Below, piece after piece: positions 25,483-34,688 of a stretch of DNA of 64,000 bases. The DNA comes from UBA1858 sp965262455. Lineage in GTDB: Bacteria; Pseudomonadota; Gammaproteobacteria; UBA4575. The stretch is taken from contig CBDHFH010000008.1 of NCBI GenBank assembly GCA_965262455.1, positions 620,001 to 684,000 of the forward strand, in the 5' to 3' direction. The notes under the pieces were generated by a model. It had not been told where the DNA came from, did not search any database, and was given only the letters and a program-made list of their open reading frames with translations. How positions within the stretch are numbered: the first letter of the stretch is position 1; the number at the start of each line of letters is the position of its first letter. Position numbers and translations under genes: made by a program.

Positions 25483-25976
25483 GCTCGCCGGTTATGCATA
25501 AGCATCCCACAGTAAAAGAAGTCTTTAGCAATCCGGTACATTTCTTGGCGTTTGGATTTGGTAGCGGTTTGTCGCCAAAAGCACCCGGCACTATGGGGAC
25601 GTTAGTAGCCATTCCCATCTTTTTATTGTTCTCATATTTAACCTTAATTAATTATATTATCTTATTGATTATATTGACTATAATTAGCTTTTACATTGCA
25701 GGCAAATCAGCGAAATTATTAGGTGTTCATGATCACGGTGGGATAGTGATTGATGAAATATGTGGATATTTGCTTACCATGATGCTGGCGCCGGTCTCAT
25801 GGCAGTCAGTTATTCTTGGTTTCATCCTGTTTAGAGTGTTTGATATTTTCAAACCCTGGCCGATAAAATTTCTAGATCAACATGTCTCAGGCGGTGTCGG
25901 CATTGTCGTTGACGACCTAATGGCGGGTATATATGCCTTATTGTCGCTTGAACTCATATTCTGGTTAGTAAAGTAA
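25479..25976 (+). CDS. pgpA: Phosphatidylglycerophosphatase A
   Basis: PgpA removes the phosphate of phosphatidylglycerophosphate to make phosphatidylglycerol in the inner membrane. The 165-residue product has FGFGSGLSPKAPGTMGTL and the catalytic-type segment HDHGGIVIDEICGYLL, with about four membrane segments. The GTG at 25479 overlaps the thiL stop and is taken as the start; the ATG at 25494 is an alternative. It is the last gene of the rib-nusB-thiL run. Confidence 0.94.
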   Translation: MSSPVMHKHPTVKEVFSNPVHFLAFGFGSGLSPKAPGTMGTLVAIPIFLLFSYLTLINYIILLIILTIISFYIAGKSAKLLGVHDHGGIVIDEICGYLLTMMLAPVSWQSVILGFILFRVFDIFKPWPIKFLDQHVSGGVGIVVDDLMAGIYALLSLELIFWLVK

Positions 25977-26111
25977 TATTCAAACATAATTGTTTGCTAT
26001 AAGATAGGCGTTAACGTTATGTTTTTCTTAGGTTTTAAGGGACTTTTACCAAGACGAACGCACCATCCTTAAGCAACTACCAAACGACAATAATTTTTTA
26101 GCAAGCAATTC

Positions 26112-28517
26112 ATGGGTTTACTAAGCGGCTTACTTTCAGATAGCTCAATCTCGCAGATCACTCAAAGCGGCTCTTTGGCTGAGCCTGCTGTAGAAAAGGC
26201 AATTGCCAAACTGAAAAAGAACCCCAAGGCGTCCATCCCTAGGTTGGCGGAAGCTTTGCAATCGTCAAATAAGGCTGGCAACGAAAAAATCATTGAAGTG
26301 TTGGCAGAGCTTGCGAGCCCCTCAACCCTTGAACATTATGTGCCCTTACTAGGCAATGATGTTGAGTTAATTCGCAATGGAGTGTCTGAAGCATTGTGTA
26401 AGGCTGAGAGTATTGATCCCAATCCTCTGGTGACAAAGCTTTCAGATCCAAATCTCTCCAAAACCGCGATAATGAATATTCTTACGGCTCACAAAGAAAA
26501 GTTAAGAGCGATTAACTTGATCAAGTTTGTGTTCAATGTGGATCATAGTGAACAAGTCGCTTTATTCAAAATAATTGACAGTGTTGCAACAGATACCGTT
26601 GTGACTGAAATTGTTAATCGTATCGATACTAAAGAAGCTTTTATTCGCAGTAATTTCGCCAAAATTTTACGCAAGTTTGATCGTCCACAAGTGCACCATG
26701 CATTAGAGAAATTACTCGATGATGAAAATAAATCAGTGCGTTTAGCTGCTCTAGATGGCCTCTCGCATATGAAGGGTGAAATCAGTATCGATAGACTAAC
26801 CATGCTGATCGATGATGCAGATTTCTCTGTGCAGAATAAAGCAGTTGAAACAATTGTTAGTATTCAACACCCTGAAACAGTAGCTCACTTGGTGCCCCAT
26901 TTAAAAAATGAATCTGAATACACGCGTCGAGCGGCTGTTGAAGTTCTTAATGAAATAGCCAGTCCAGAATCAATCAAAGATTTATTCCGTATCTTGAAAG
27001 ATGAAGATTGGTGGGTACGCTCCAGAGCGGCTGATGCATTAGGCAAAATTGGTGGACCTAAAGTTGTTAAAGCGGTACTGGTGTTACTCAAAGATAAAGA
27101 TGAGTTTGTTCGCCGCTCTGCTATTGAAATTATTAACTCCACCGAAGATGAAAGTACTTATGATGCACTGGTGAATGCCTTAACTGATTCAGATTGGTGG
27201 GTAAGAGAGCGCGCAGTCGATGGTTTAGCGAATTTAGGTAATAAGCAAGCTATTCCAATGTTAATTAAATTATTGCAAAAAAATGAAGCCAATGAGAGTG
27301 ACAAAAATAATGAATCAATGGCTATTATTCTTTTGCAAGCATTAGGTAAGTTGGGCGCTAAGTCTGCTTTGCCTTATGTTATTAAACAACTATGGGCGAA
27401 GAAAGATAACATCGTTAAAGAAACCTTGGCGTGTTTGGAAAAACTTGCAGACGATATGAGTGTTGATGAGATTGTTTCTTCAATCAGTCATGCGTTAGAG
27501 AATAGAGATGAAGAATTACGTGAATTAGGTGCGTGCTCAATTGACAGAATTTTAGAAAATCAAAATAAACAACGCACTGATATTCGTGCAACACTTAATC
27601 GACCTGGTGCTTCTGATTCACCTGAAAAAACTATGCCGGGTACAATTATTCGTGGCAAGGCTGAATTGCAGCCCAAATCTGTTGATCCAACTAAATTACA
27701 ACCAGACGATATCTTAGCAGGTCGTTATAAGTATATTCGACAAGTCGGTAAAGGCGCATTTGGTTCTGTATATTTGATGGAAGACTTGATGATCAATGAA
27801 GATGTGATCTTAAAATTCCTCAATACCCAGTTTGTCTCTGATGATAGTGTAATTAAACGCTTTATTTACGAACTTCGCTTTGCGCGTAAAGTAACTCATC
27901 AAAATGTTATTCGAATTTATGATTTGATCACATTTGGTGAGTCACATGCGATATCTATGGAATACTTTGAAAGTCATACCTTAAGTGCCGAGCTAAAAGA
28001 ACGTAAACCATTATCCAATGAACGCGCGATTAAAATTGCAACTGACATCAGTAGCGGCATGGAGAGTGCGCATAGCGCTAAAGTTATTCATCGTGATCTA
28101 AAACCGAATAACGTCATGATCAACGATGAAGATCTTCTTAAAATTGTTGACTTCGGTATTGCCGCCGCTAGCCAAAGCTCTGACACCAAGCTAACTAAAA
28201 CAGGTTTATTAGTGGGTACGCCGACTTACATGTCACCTGAGCAAGTATTAGGTAAAGATATCGATGAGAGAACGGATATTTACAGCTTGGGTACTATCAT
28301 GTACGAGATGGTCACTGGCCGTCCACCATATAGTGGTAAAGACAGCATGTCGATTATGTATCAACATGTTCAAGGTGAAGCAAAACCGCCGATAGAGAAA
28401 AATGATCAAGTTCCGATGGAATTAAGTAATCTAGTTATGGACTGTATGAAAGTTAAACCTGAAGAACGCATACAATCAATGTCTGAGTTATTAGATAAGC
28501 TAAAACAAATAAGCTAA
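26112..28517 (+). CDS. HEAT-repeat Ser/Thr protein kinase
   Basis: An 801-residue cytoplasmic fusion. Residues about 20-500 are tandem helical HEAT/PBS-lyase-type repeats with units such as DEDWWVRSRAADALGKIGG, DSDWWVRERAVDGLANLG and KDEFVRRSAIEII. A linker of about 40 residues precedes an intact Hanks-type kinase domain (about 537-800): GKGAFGSVY, the ATP-lysine in VILKFLN, HRDLKPNNVM (His660), DFGIAAA, GTPTYMSPEQ and DIYSLGTIMYEMVTGRPPY. All catalytic residues are present. There is no transmembrane segment or extracellular sensor, so the HEAT array is probably the sensor or scaffold. It heads a five-gene run with two PilT-type ATPases, a protease and an FHA-cyclase, with 8 bp to the next gene. 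Confidence 0.85.
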   Translation: MGLLSGLLSDSSISQITQSGSLAEPAVEKAIAKLKKNPKASIPRLAEALQSSNKAGNEKIIEVLAELASPSTLEHYVPLLGNDVELIRNGVSEALCKAESIDPNPLVTKLSDPNLSKTAIMNILTAHKEKLRAINLIKFVFNVDHSEQVALFKIIDSVATDTVVTEIVNRIDTKEAFIRSNFAKILRKFDRPQVHHALEKLLDDENKSVRLAALDGLSHMKGEISIDRLTMLIDDADFSVQNKAVETIVSIQHPETVAHLVPHLKNESEYTRRAAVEVLNEIASPESIKDLFRILKDEDWWVRSRAADALGKIGGPKVVKAVLVLLKDKDEFVRRSAIEIINSTEDESTYDALVNALTDSDWWVRERAVDGLANLGNKQAIPMLIKLLQKNEANESDKNNESMAIILLQALGKLGAKSALPYVIKQLWAKKDNIVKETLACLEKLADDMSVDEIVSSISHALENRDEELRELGACSIDRILENQNKQRTDIRATLNRPGASDSPEKTMPGTIIRGKAELQPKSVDPTKLQPDDILAGRYKYIRQVGKGAFGSVYLMEDLMINEDVILKFLNTQFVSDDSVIKRFIYELRFARKVTHQNVIRIYDLITFGESHAISMEYFESHTLSAELKERKPLSNERAIKIATDISSGMESAHSAKVIHRDLKPNNVMINDEDLLKIVDFGIAAASQSSDTKLTKTGLLVGTPTYMSPEQVLGKDIDERTDIYSLGTIMYEMVTGRPPYSGKDSMSIMYQHVQGEAKPPIEKNDQVPMELSNLVMDCMKVKPEERIQSMSELLDKLKQIS

Positions 28518-28525
28518 ATTAAATT

Positions 28526-29605
28526 ATGCCTCGTATAGATGCTTTTTTAAAACTAGGCCATGAACAGGGCGTTTCAGATATTCACTTTGCTGTGGGTGTC
28601 CCGCCCATGTTTAGAATGCATGGTGATTTACTGCCTATTAAGTTTCGTGATCTGGGTGATACAGAATTAGAAACTTATTTGTTTGAAATTTTGACCAAGA
28701 ATCAGCAACAACGCTTTAAAGCGGGTGAGGACTTAGATTTTTCATACATGTCAGAAGGTGTGGGTCGTTACCGAGTTAATTTATTTAGAAAACTGTCAGG
28801 AATAGGCGCGGTACTTAGACATATACCAACAGAAATCCCAGCGTTCAACACTTTGAATCTACCGCGTGTGATTAAATCCTTTGCGGAATATAAACAAGGC
28901 ATGGTGCTGGTGACCGGCGCCACAGGCACAGGTAAATCAACCACACTTGCATCATTATTACACCACATCAACAGTACACGCCAAGAAAATATAATTACGT
29001 TAGAAGATCCGATTGAGTTCATTCATCCTTCGCAAAAATCACAAGTAATTCAACGTGAGGTAGGCACGCATGTAAATAGTTTTTCTGACGGATTAAGGGC
29101 CGCCTTGCGAGAAGATCCCGATATTATACTGGTGGGCGAGATGCGAGACTCGGAAACAATCAGTATGGCGATGCTAGCTGCCGAGACAGGCCACTTAGTA
29201 TTCGGCACACTACATACGACATCGGCAACAAAATCTTTGGATCGTATTATGGATGCACTTCCAGCCGATCAGCGTGAACAGGGAAAAATATTTTTATCGC
29301 AACATTTACATGCAGTGGTCACACAAGATCTGGTGCGGACAGCAGATGGCAAGGGGCGTAAGGCAATTGTCGAAATAATGATAATGAACAATGCGATTTC
29401 AAATTTAATAATGTCGGACAAGACATTTCAGATACCAAATCAAATACAAACTGGGAGCACAATTGGTATGCAATTAAAAGATCAGGCGCTTATGGATGCC
29501 ATTATGGCTAAAGAAGTGGATCCTGATCATGCCTATCTTTATGCCAATGATAAAAAGCTATTCGCGAAGTATGTCACTGATCCAAGTTTAATTGCTGCAC
29601 AGTAA
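28526..29605 (+). CDS. PilT-family ATPase (first of pair)
   Basis: A 359-residue hexameric-motor ATPase of the PilT/PilU type. It has Walker A GATGTGKSTTLA, Asp box ITLEDPIEFIH, Walker B DPDIILVGEMRD and His box GHLVFGTLHTTS, all intact. The N-terminal PAS-like domain begins VSDIHFAVGVPPMFRMHG. In type IV pili these proteins power retraction from the cytoplasmic face. It is not in the usual yggS/proC context of canonical pilT; it sits between a kinase gene and a second PilT-like gene. I therefore do not assign pilT or pilU. Start ATG, 8 bp after the kinase stop. Confidence 0.85.
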   Translation: MPRIDAFLKLGHEQGVSDIHFAVGVPPMFRMHGDLLPIKFRDLGDTELETYLFEILTKNQQQRFKAGEDLDFSYMSEGVGRYRVNLFRKLSGIGAVLRHIPTEIPAFNTLNLPRVIKSFAEYKQGMVLVTGATGTGKSTTLASLLHHINSTRQENIITLEDPIEFIHPSQKSQVIQREVGTHVNSFSDGLRAALREDPDIILVGEMRDSETISMAMLAAETGHLVFGTLHTTSATKSLDRIMDALPADQREQGKIFLSQHLHAVVTQDLVRTADGKGRKAIVEIMIMNNAISNLIMSDKTFQIPNQIQTGSTIGMQLKDQALMDAIMAKEVDPDHAYLYANDKKLFAKYVTDPSLIAAQ

Positions 29606-29615
29606 AGTATTAGCC

Positions 29616-30680
29616 ATGGTCAATCTTAACCAATTACTTCAACAACTTGTCGACGAAAATGGCTCTGATTTACATATCTTGTCCGGTGATCCGGTACGCA
29701 TGCGAGTCAATGGAGATTTAGTTGTAGTCACAGAGCAGCCTGTGAGTTCAAAAGACACACTCGAAGCACTTAAAGAAATTATGACGGTGCGTCATCGAGA
29801 AGTGCTTGAGATGGATGAACAGGTGGATTTCGCACATGAAATTAAAGGCATTGGCAGATTTCGTGTCAATGTGTTCAGGCATATTAATGGTGTTGGTGGT
29901 ATTTTTCGTGCCATTCCAACCGAAGTTATTGCGTTGGAAAAACTTAATATGCCGCCCATTATCGAATCAATATGCAAACAAAAATCCGGATTAATTTTAG
30001 TTACCGGTAAAACAGGGTCAGGCAAATCGACCACATTGGCCTCAATGGTAGATTTGATTAACAACTATCAAAAAGGCCATATCCTGACAATTGAAGACCC
30101 GATTGAATTTGAGCATGAACGTAAAAACTGTCTTGTCAGTCAGCGCGAGGTGACTAACCATACCAAGACGTTCTCACAAGCGCTCCATTCTGCATTACGT
30201 GAAGATCCAGATGTCATTCTGGTGGGCGAGTTACGAGACTTTGAAACCATGAGTCTGGCCGTGACGGCTGCTGAAACCGGTATTTTAGTGCTGGCGACGT
30301 TACATACGAATAGTGCTGCAGCCACAGTGGATCGTGTTATCAATACGTTCCCTGTAAATAAACAACCTCAAATTCGTACCATGCTGTCCACCTCCTTGCG
30401 CGCGATTGTCTCTCAGCAATTGTTGAAAACTGCCAATGGCAAAGGTCGTATTGCAGCAGTTGAGATACTGGTCAATACCTCAGCGACGTCTAATGTTCTC
30501 AGGGAGGGCAAATCTGAACAACTACAGAATTTGATTCAAAGTGGATCCGCACATGGTATGCAAACAATGGACAAAGCCTTGCATAATTTAGTGCAAAGTC
30601 AGAAGATTTCAGCACAAACCGCATTTGAAGCAGCAAATGAAAAAGGCGCATTCTCACAATACCTTAAGAATACATCGTAA
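29616..30680 (+). CDS. PilT-family ATPase (second of pair)
   Basis: A 354-residue paralogue of the preceding gene. Walker A is GKTGSGKSTTLA, Asp box LTIEDPIEFEH, Walker B DPDVILVGELRD and His box GILVLATLHTNS; the C-terminus (GSAHGMQTMDKALHNLV) follows PilT. The N-terminus, SDLHILSGDPVRMRVNGDLV, matches the family. The ATG at 29616 is used; the track-type alternative TTG at 29592 lies inside the preceding gene. Paired PilT-type motors often work together. The 3' end overlaps the aspartic protease gene. Confidence 0.85.
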   Translation: MVNLNQLLQQLVDENGSDLHILSGDPVRMRVNGDLVVVTEQPVSSKDTLEALKEIMTVRHREVLEMDEQVDFAHEIKGIGRFRVNVFRHINGVGGIFRAIPTEVIALEKLNMPPIIESICKQKSGLILVTGKTGSGKSTTLASMVDLINNYQKGHILTIEDPIEFEHERKNCLVSQREVTNHTKTFSQALHSALREDPDVILVGELRDFETMSLAVTAAETGILVLATLHTNSAAATVDRVINTFPVNKQPQIRTMLSTSLRAIVSQQLLKTANGKGRIAAVEILVNTSATSNVLREGKSEQLQNLIQSGSAHGMQTMDKALHNLVQSQKISAQTAFEAANEKGAFSQYLKNTS

Positions 30681-31365
30681 CTCACTTTGCTGTGAGAATA
30701 TTTTTCTTTATTACCTGAATTTTGTTATAGTAATTGTATTGCTTTTTTCTTCACCAGCCAATGCAGACACACCGCATATTGAAATTTCAGCTCTATTTGA
30801 AAACAAAGCCATGTTGCTTGTGGACGGTGAACAAATTTTAATCTCAGTCGGTGAGAACACTCCCCATGGAATTAAGCTAATCGCCGCGGATGCGGATGCT
30901 GCGGTGATAGAATTTCAGGGTAAGCAACATCGCTATACACTTGGTAATGTCATTCGTGAGACTGAAAAATTAACAAGTGACAATAATTCATCAGCAGATA
31001 TTATTGTTTATCAGGGCATTGATACCATGTTTCGAACCACAGGCTCGATCAATGGATACCCTGTTAACTTCTTGGTTGATACAGGCGCGTCCAGTATCGC
31101 GATTAGCTCACAAGAAGCAAAACGACTGGGAATAAATTATAAGCTTGATGGGAAGCCTACCTGGGTCTCGACAGCATCCGGAGTGGAACAAGCAGCAGCA
31201 GTAACGATTGATCGTGTGACGATTTCAGGTGTGACCATTCGATCTGTCGATGGAATAGTGATTGAAGGTAATGAACCTTCAGTCCCTTTATTGGGGATGT
31301 CATATTTAAAGCGTTTTAAGATTATTAACGATGGCGATATGATGAGGTTGAAAAGAAAATACTAA
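30637..31365 (+). CDS. Retropepsin-like aspartic protease (clan AA, TIGR02281-like), exported
   Basis: A 242-residue protein with a long basic N-region, a hydrophobic signal or anchor (about 21-39, ending SSPANA) and a C-terminal single-domain aspartic protease. The catalytic motif is FLVDTGASSIAIS (Asp148), and the partner hydrophobic-Gly motif is LLGMSYLKRFKI near the C-terminus. Such retropepsin-like proteins act as dimers; the active domain would be periplasmic. The ATG at 30637 is taken as the start, overlapping the preceding ATPase by 44 bp; the start is uncertain because no good ribosome site is visible. The substrate is unknown. Confidence 0.75.
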   Translation: MKKAHSHNTLRIHRNSLCCENIFLYYLNFVIVIVLLFSSPANADTPHIEISALFENKAMLLVDGEQILISVGENTPHGIKLIAADADAAVIEFQGKQHRYTLGNVIRETEKLTSDNNSSADIIVYQGIDTMFRTTGSINGYPVNFLVDTGASSIAISSQEAKRLGINYKLDGKPTWVSTASGVEQAAAVTIDRVTISGVTIRSVDGIVIEGNEPSVPLLGMSYLKRFKIINDGDMMRLKRKY

Positions 31366-31374
31366 GTATTTCAT

Positions 31375-32262
31375 ATGGAAAAGCATACTGACTGTGCAGT
31401 GATGTTTGTCGATATAGCGGGAAGTACTAAGCTGTATCATGAATTTGGCGATACGCTTGCTCAAGATAGCATCGCGCGCTCGCTCATTCGCATGTCAGAA
31501 TGTATTAAGCGTAATAAAGGCACGGTCGTCAAATTTATTGGTGACGAGATCTTATGTTACTTCCATGAAGTTGATCATGCGATTAATACTGCGTTTGCCT
31601 TAAATGATCTGCTTGAACAACTCAAAGACCCACATGGCATCCAAATTAAAATTCGAATAGGCATGCATTTTGGAACGGCTATTATCGATCAGAATGATAT
31701 TTATGGTGATACGGTTAACGTTGCAGCCGCCATGCGTGAGCAAGCTCGCTCACGACAAATCATTACCACTGAAGCCGTCATACAAAAACTACCTGCAGAA
31801 TTATTACATCGCGCACGACGTATAGAATCCACCAAGCTTAAAGGTCGCCAAGAGGAAACCGTCATCTACGAACTGCAATGGGATGATGAAGACTACACTC
31901 AAATGCTGTCTGCGGTAGAACCAAGTGATGATGAGAAAGTTACCCGTTTACAATTAAATTATCGTGATTTAGAAATGTCTTTGCTTGAAGATATGCCGAT
32001 ATTTACACTTGGAAGGGATGCGTCCTGTACCATGACCATTGAAGGAAAACTAATTTCACGTAACCACGCCACAATAGAGTACAAAAAAGGCAAATTCATC
32101 TTTCGAGATACCAGCACCAATGGCACTTATATAAGAACCGAAGAGGGTAGAAATGTTTATGTAAGAAGAGAAGAAGTTGCTTTATGGGGCTTGGGAAACA
32201 TAAGTCTTGGTCGTGTGCCTGAAGAAGATGAAGATAATTTAATTCAATATATTAGCCGTTAA
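31375..32262 (+). CDS. Class III nucleotide cyclase with C-terminal FHA domain
   Basis: A 295-residue soluble protein. Residues 5-175 are a class III adenylate/guanylate cyclase domain with metal aspartates in MFVDIAGSTKL (Asp13) and KFIGDEIL (Asp57), GDTVNVAAAMREQA carrying the Asn and Arg for transition-state binding, and VIYELQW at the end. Residues about 205-285 are an FHA domain (FTLGRDASCTM, ISRNHATIEY, DTSTNGTYI), which binds phosphothreonine peptides. It is 9 bp after the protease gene in the kinase/PilT operon, so the HEAT-kinase is a natural partner (inference). cAMP rather than cGMP is likely but not proven from sequence. Confidence 0.85.
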   Translation: MEKHTDCAVMFVDIAGSTKLYHEFGDTLAQDSIARSLIRMSECIKRNKGTVVKFIGDEILCYFHEVDHAINTAFALNDLLEQLKDPHGIQIKIRIGMHFGTAIIDQNDIYGDTVNVAAAMREQARSRQIITTEAVIQKLPAELLHRARRIESTKLKGRQEETVIYELQWDDEDYTQMLSAVEPSDDEKVTRLQLNYRDLEMSLLEDMPIFTLGRDASCTMTIEGKLISRNHATIEYKKGKFIFRDTSTNGTYIRTEEGRNVYVRREEVALWGLGNISLGRVPEEDEDNLIQYISR

Positions 32263-32346
32263 TGCAATAAAAATTATTCAACCATTACCCTTTTGTCTAG
32301 GGTATTATCATCTCCCTTTCTCAATCGCAATTTTCTAGGCATTCAC

Positions 32347-33768
32347 ATGCAAGTAAGAACCCGATTCGCTCCTAGTCCCACCGGCTATCTCCATATTGGC
32401 GGTGTGCGTACAGCATTATTTTCTTGGTTATTTGCAAGACATCACCAAGGAAAGTTCATCTTACGAATTGAGGATACGGATCGAGAACGTTCGACACAAG
32501 AATCTGTTGATGCGATTCTACAGGGCATGGAGTGGCTAGGACTCGATTACGATGAGGGACCTTTTTATCAAACACAGCGCTTTGATCGTTATCAAGAAGT
32601 GATTGAACAACTTCTCGATGAGGGTAAGGCTTATCGTTGTTATTGCACGAAACAAGAACTTGATGCACTGCGGCAAGAACAACAAAAAAACAAGTTAAAA
32701 CCGAGATACGATGGTCGTTATCGCGACTATAGTGGGACTGTTCCAAACGATATTGATCCAGTTATTCGATTTAAAAATCCATTAGATGGCGAAGTGATTA
32801 TCAATGATCTAGTGTTAGGTGAAATCAGAATAAACAATACAGAACTTGATGATTTAATTATTGCACGTGCAGACGGCACACCAACATATAATTTAACAGT
32901 TGTAGTAGATGACTTGGATATGAAAATGTCACATGTCATTCGCGGTGATGATCATGTCAATAACACACCTAGACAAATCAATATGATTGAGGCACTAGGA
33001 GGAGCTCTGCCAGCCTATGCGCATGTGCCAATGATTCTAGGTAATGACGGTAAACGTATGTCAAAACGTCATGGCGCCGTCAGTGTGTCTGCTTATGAAG
33101 AGCAGGGTTACTTACCAGAAGCATTATTGAATTATCTAGTGCGTCTTGGCTGGGCGCATGGCGATAAAGAATTATTTACTAAACAAGAAATGATTGATCT
33201 ATTTAGTTTAGAAGGTGTGAATAAATCAGCCGCCGCGTTTGATATCGATAAATTTCAATGGTTGAATCAACAGTATTTAAAATCTACTGCAAATAAAACG
33301 CTTGCTGATTTATTAAAACAACGCTACGCCAGCAAGAATATACCAATTCAATCGGAAGTGCAGTTAGTAGAGGTAGTTAATATTCAGAAAGAACGTGTCA
33401 GGACAATCAACGAATTAGCAGATGCCAGCGAATACTTTTTTCATGAATTTGAAAATTATGACGAAAAGTCGGCAAAAAAACATTTTAAACAGGCCAGCTT
33501 GACCGTTTTACAGAGCATGCATGAAATATTTAGCGAACTGGAAACATGGGATGCCACAAACATTAATCAATGTATTCATGAATACTCAGAAAAGAGTGAA
33601 TTGAAATTAGGCAAAATCGCACCGCCCATTCGTGTGGCTGTTAGCGGGAGTGCGAGTTCACCATCTATTGATATCACTTTACAGCTGATTGGCAAGCAAA
33701 CAACCTTAACAAGATTGAAAAAAGCCATGGAATACATTCAATCAAACGTTGAGGCTGCCCAAGATTAA
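32347..33768 (+). CDS. gltX: Glutamyl-tRNA synthetase
   Basis: Charges tRNA-Glu with glutamate. The 473-residue class I enzyme starts MQVRTRFAPSPTGYLHIGG, with the HIGH-type motif in LHIGG, and has the KMSKS-type motif KRMSKRHG in the middle. A longer frame to 32293 adds 18 unrelated residues and is rejected. The C-terminal anticodon-binding domain is complete (GKIAPPIRVAVSG). The gene is followed 34 bp later by tRNA-Ala, which may be part of the same transcript. Confidence 0.96.
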   Translation: MQVRTRFAPSPTGYLHIGGVRTALFSWLFARHHQGKFILRIEDTDRERSTQESVDAILQGMEWLGLDYDEGPFYQTQRFDRYQEVIEQLLDEGKAYRCYCTKQELDALRQEQQKNKLKPRYDGRYRDYSGTVPNDIDPVIRFKNPLDGEVIINDLVLGEIRINNTELDDLIIARADGTPTYNLTVVVDDLDMKMSHVIRGDDHVNNTPRQINMIEALGGALPAYAHVPMILGNDGKRMSKRHGAVSVSAYEEQGYLPEALLNYLVRLGWAHGDKELFTKQEMIDLFSLEGVNKSAAAFDIDKFQWLNQQYLKSTANKTLADLLKQRYASKNIPIQSEVQLVEVVNIQKERVRTINELADASEYFFHEFENYDEKSAKKHFKQASLTVLQSMHEIFSELETWDATNINQCIHEYSEKSELKLGKIAPPIRVAVSGSASSPSIDITLQLIGKQTTLTRLKKAMEYIQSNVEAAQD

Positions 33769-33802
33769 AGGCATAATTTGCAGTCATTCCAACTATTTTT
33801 TT

Positions 33803-33878
33803 GGGGCTATAGCTCAGCTGGGAGAGCGCCTGCATGGCATGCAGGAGGTCAGCGGTTCGATCCCGCTTAGCTCCACCA
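33803..33878 (+). tRNA. tRNA-Ala (anticodon GGC)
   Basis: A 76-nt cloverleaf: acceptor GGGGCTA/TAGCTCC (one G-U), D arm GCTC/GAGC, anticodon stem CCTGC/GCAGG with loop ATGGCAT (anticodon GGC, reading GCC), T arm AGCGG/CCGCT with TTCGATC, and encoded CCA at 33876-33878. It is immediately followed by a terminator hairpin. Confidence 0.97.
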
Positions 33879-33893
33879 AAAACAAACAAATAA

Positions 33894-33921
33894 AAAAGCC
33901 CGACACTAAGTTCGGGCTTTT
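33894..33921 (+). terminator. Bidirectional Rho-independent terminator
   Basis: AAAAGCCCGA and TCGGGCTTTT form a perfect 10-bp stem with an 8-nt loop. T-runs follow on both strands, so it ends the gltX/tRNA-Ala transcript on the plus strand and the PEP-CTERM gene transcript on the minus strand. Confidence 0.88.
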
Positions 33922-33950
33922 CTACTTACCTGACTAAATTATCTATGAGT

Positions 33951-34688
33951 TTATTTAGCTTGTAGCTTTCCTCGGCGCGAAAACCCTAGCAAGCCAAATA
34001 AGCCAGCGCCCATCATCCAAACAGCGGCTGGAAGAGGTACTGCGGTTCCAGTTATTGATAGATCATCAATTGCAAAATCCTCATCACCTGAATCAAGATC
34101 TAGAGTTATTCGCAAATCTAACACAGATCCCGTACCAGTAATCGCTGCGGTGAACAATGCAAAAGTGTCAGTTAATTCAACACCGTCACCGGTACCATCA
34201 AAATTTGTATCTTGTAAAGGTGCAGAATTGAAGCCACTACCAGTTCCTACACCGTCATTTTCAAACCAAATTAGGTTTTGATAACCATTTCCATCGATTT
34301 GATAGTCAATATGTGCAAAGTCTGAAAGGTCCCAATCTTCATTAGAACCATCATCATCCTCGGCAAAATATGCAGAAAAAGATAGATCTGTTTGACCTGC
34401 GATATTAACGCCTAAAAATGATATTGTCTGTTGGCTTGAAGCGCCTTCACCGTTTATATCCATTGCGGCAAAGTAACTGGAACCTTGAATATTATTATAG
34501 TTTACAAAGGCACCTATGTTTGATCCATCAGTGCGAGTAAAAAAATCTCCGAATCCATCAGTGAATTCTGGTGTAGATGTAGTATAAGTAACAGTAGCAT
34601 CTTCAAAATCTTCAAATAATAATGTCGCAGCATTTGCACTGGTAAAAGCTGTTGCAGATAGCAGCAATACTGGTAAAAACTTATTCAT
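33951..34688 (-). CDS. PEP-CTERM sorting-domain protein
   Basis: A 245-residue exported protein. Residues 1-20 are a Sec signal (ending ANA). The body is a beta-rich domain starting LLFEDFEDATVTY, with NEDWDLSDFAHIDYQID and SGDEDFAIDDLSITG segments. The C-terminus is a PEP-CTERM tail: VPLPAAVWMMGAGLFGLLGF followed by SRRGKLQAK, the signal cleaved by exosortase (XrtA type). A GAGGGG ribosome site precedes the ATG. A domain homologous to this body, with its two halves exchanged, is found in the divergent 35099-39361 gene. Function of the body is unknown; an envelope or extracellular matrix role is likely. Confidence 0.85.
   Translation of the reverse strand: MNKFLPVLLLSATAFTSANAATLLFEDFEDATVTYTTSTPEFTDGFGDFFTRTDGSNIGAFVNYNNIQGSSYFAAMDINGEGASSQQTISFLGVNIAGQTDLSFSAYFAEDDDGSNEDWDLSDFAHIDYQIDGNGYQNLIWFENDGVGTGSGFNSAPLQDTNFDGTGDGVELTDTFALFTAAITGTGSVLDLRITLDLDSGDEDFAIDDLSITGTAVPLPAAVWMMGAGLFGLLGFSRRGKLQAK

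Noticed and set aside
28526..30680. Naming the two ATPases pilT and pilU outright.
   Set aside because: Both are PilT-family, but the genomic context differs from canonical pilTU and the sequences alone do not separate the two for me.
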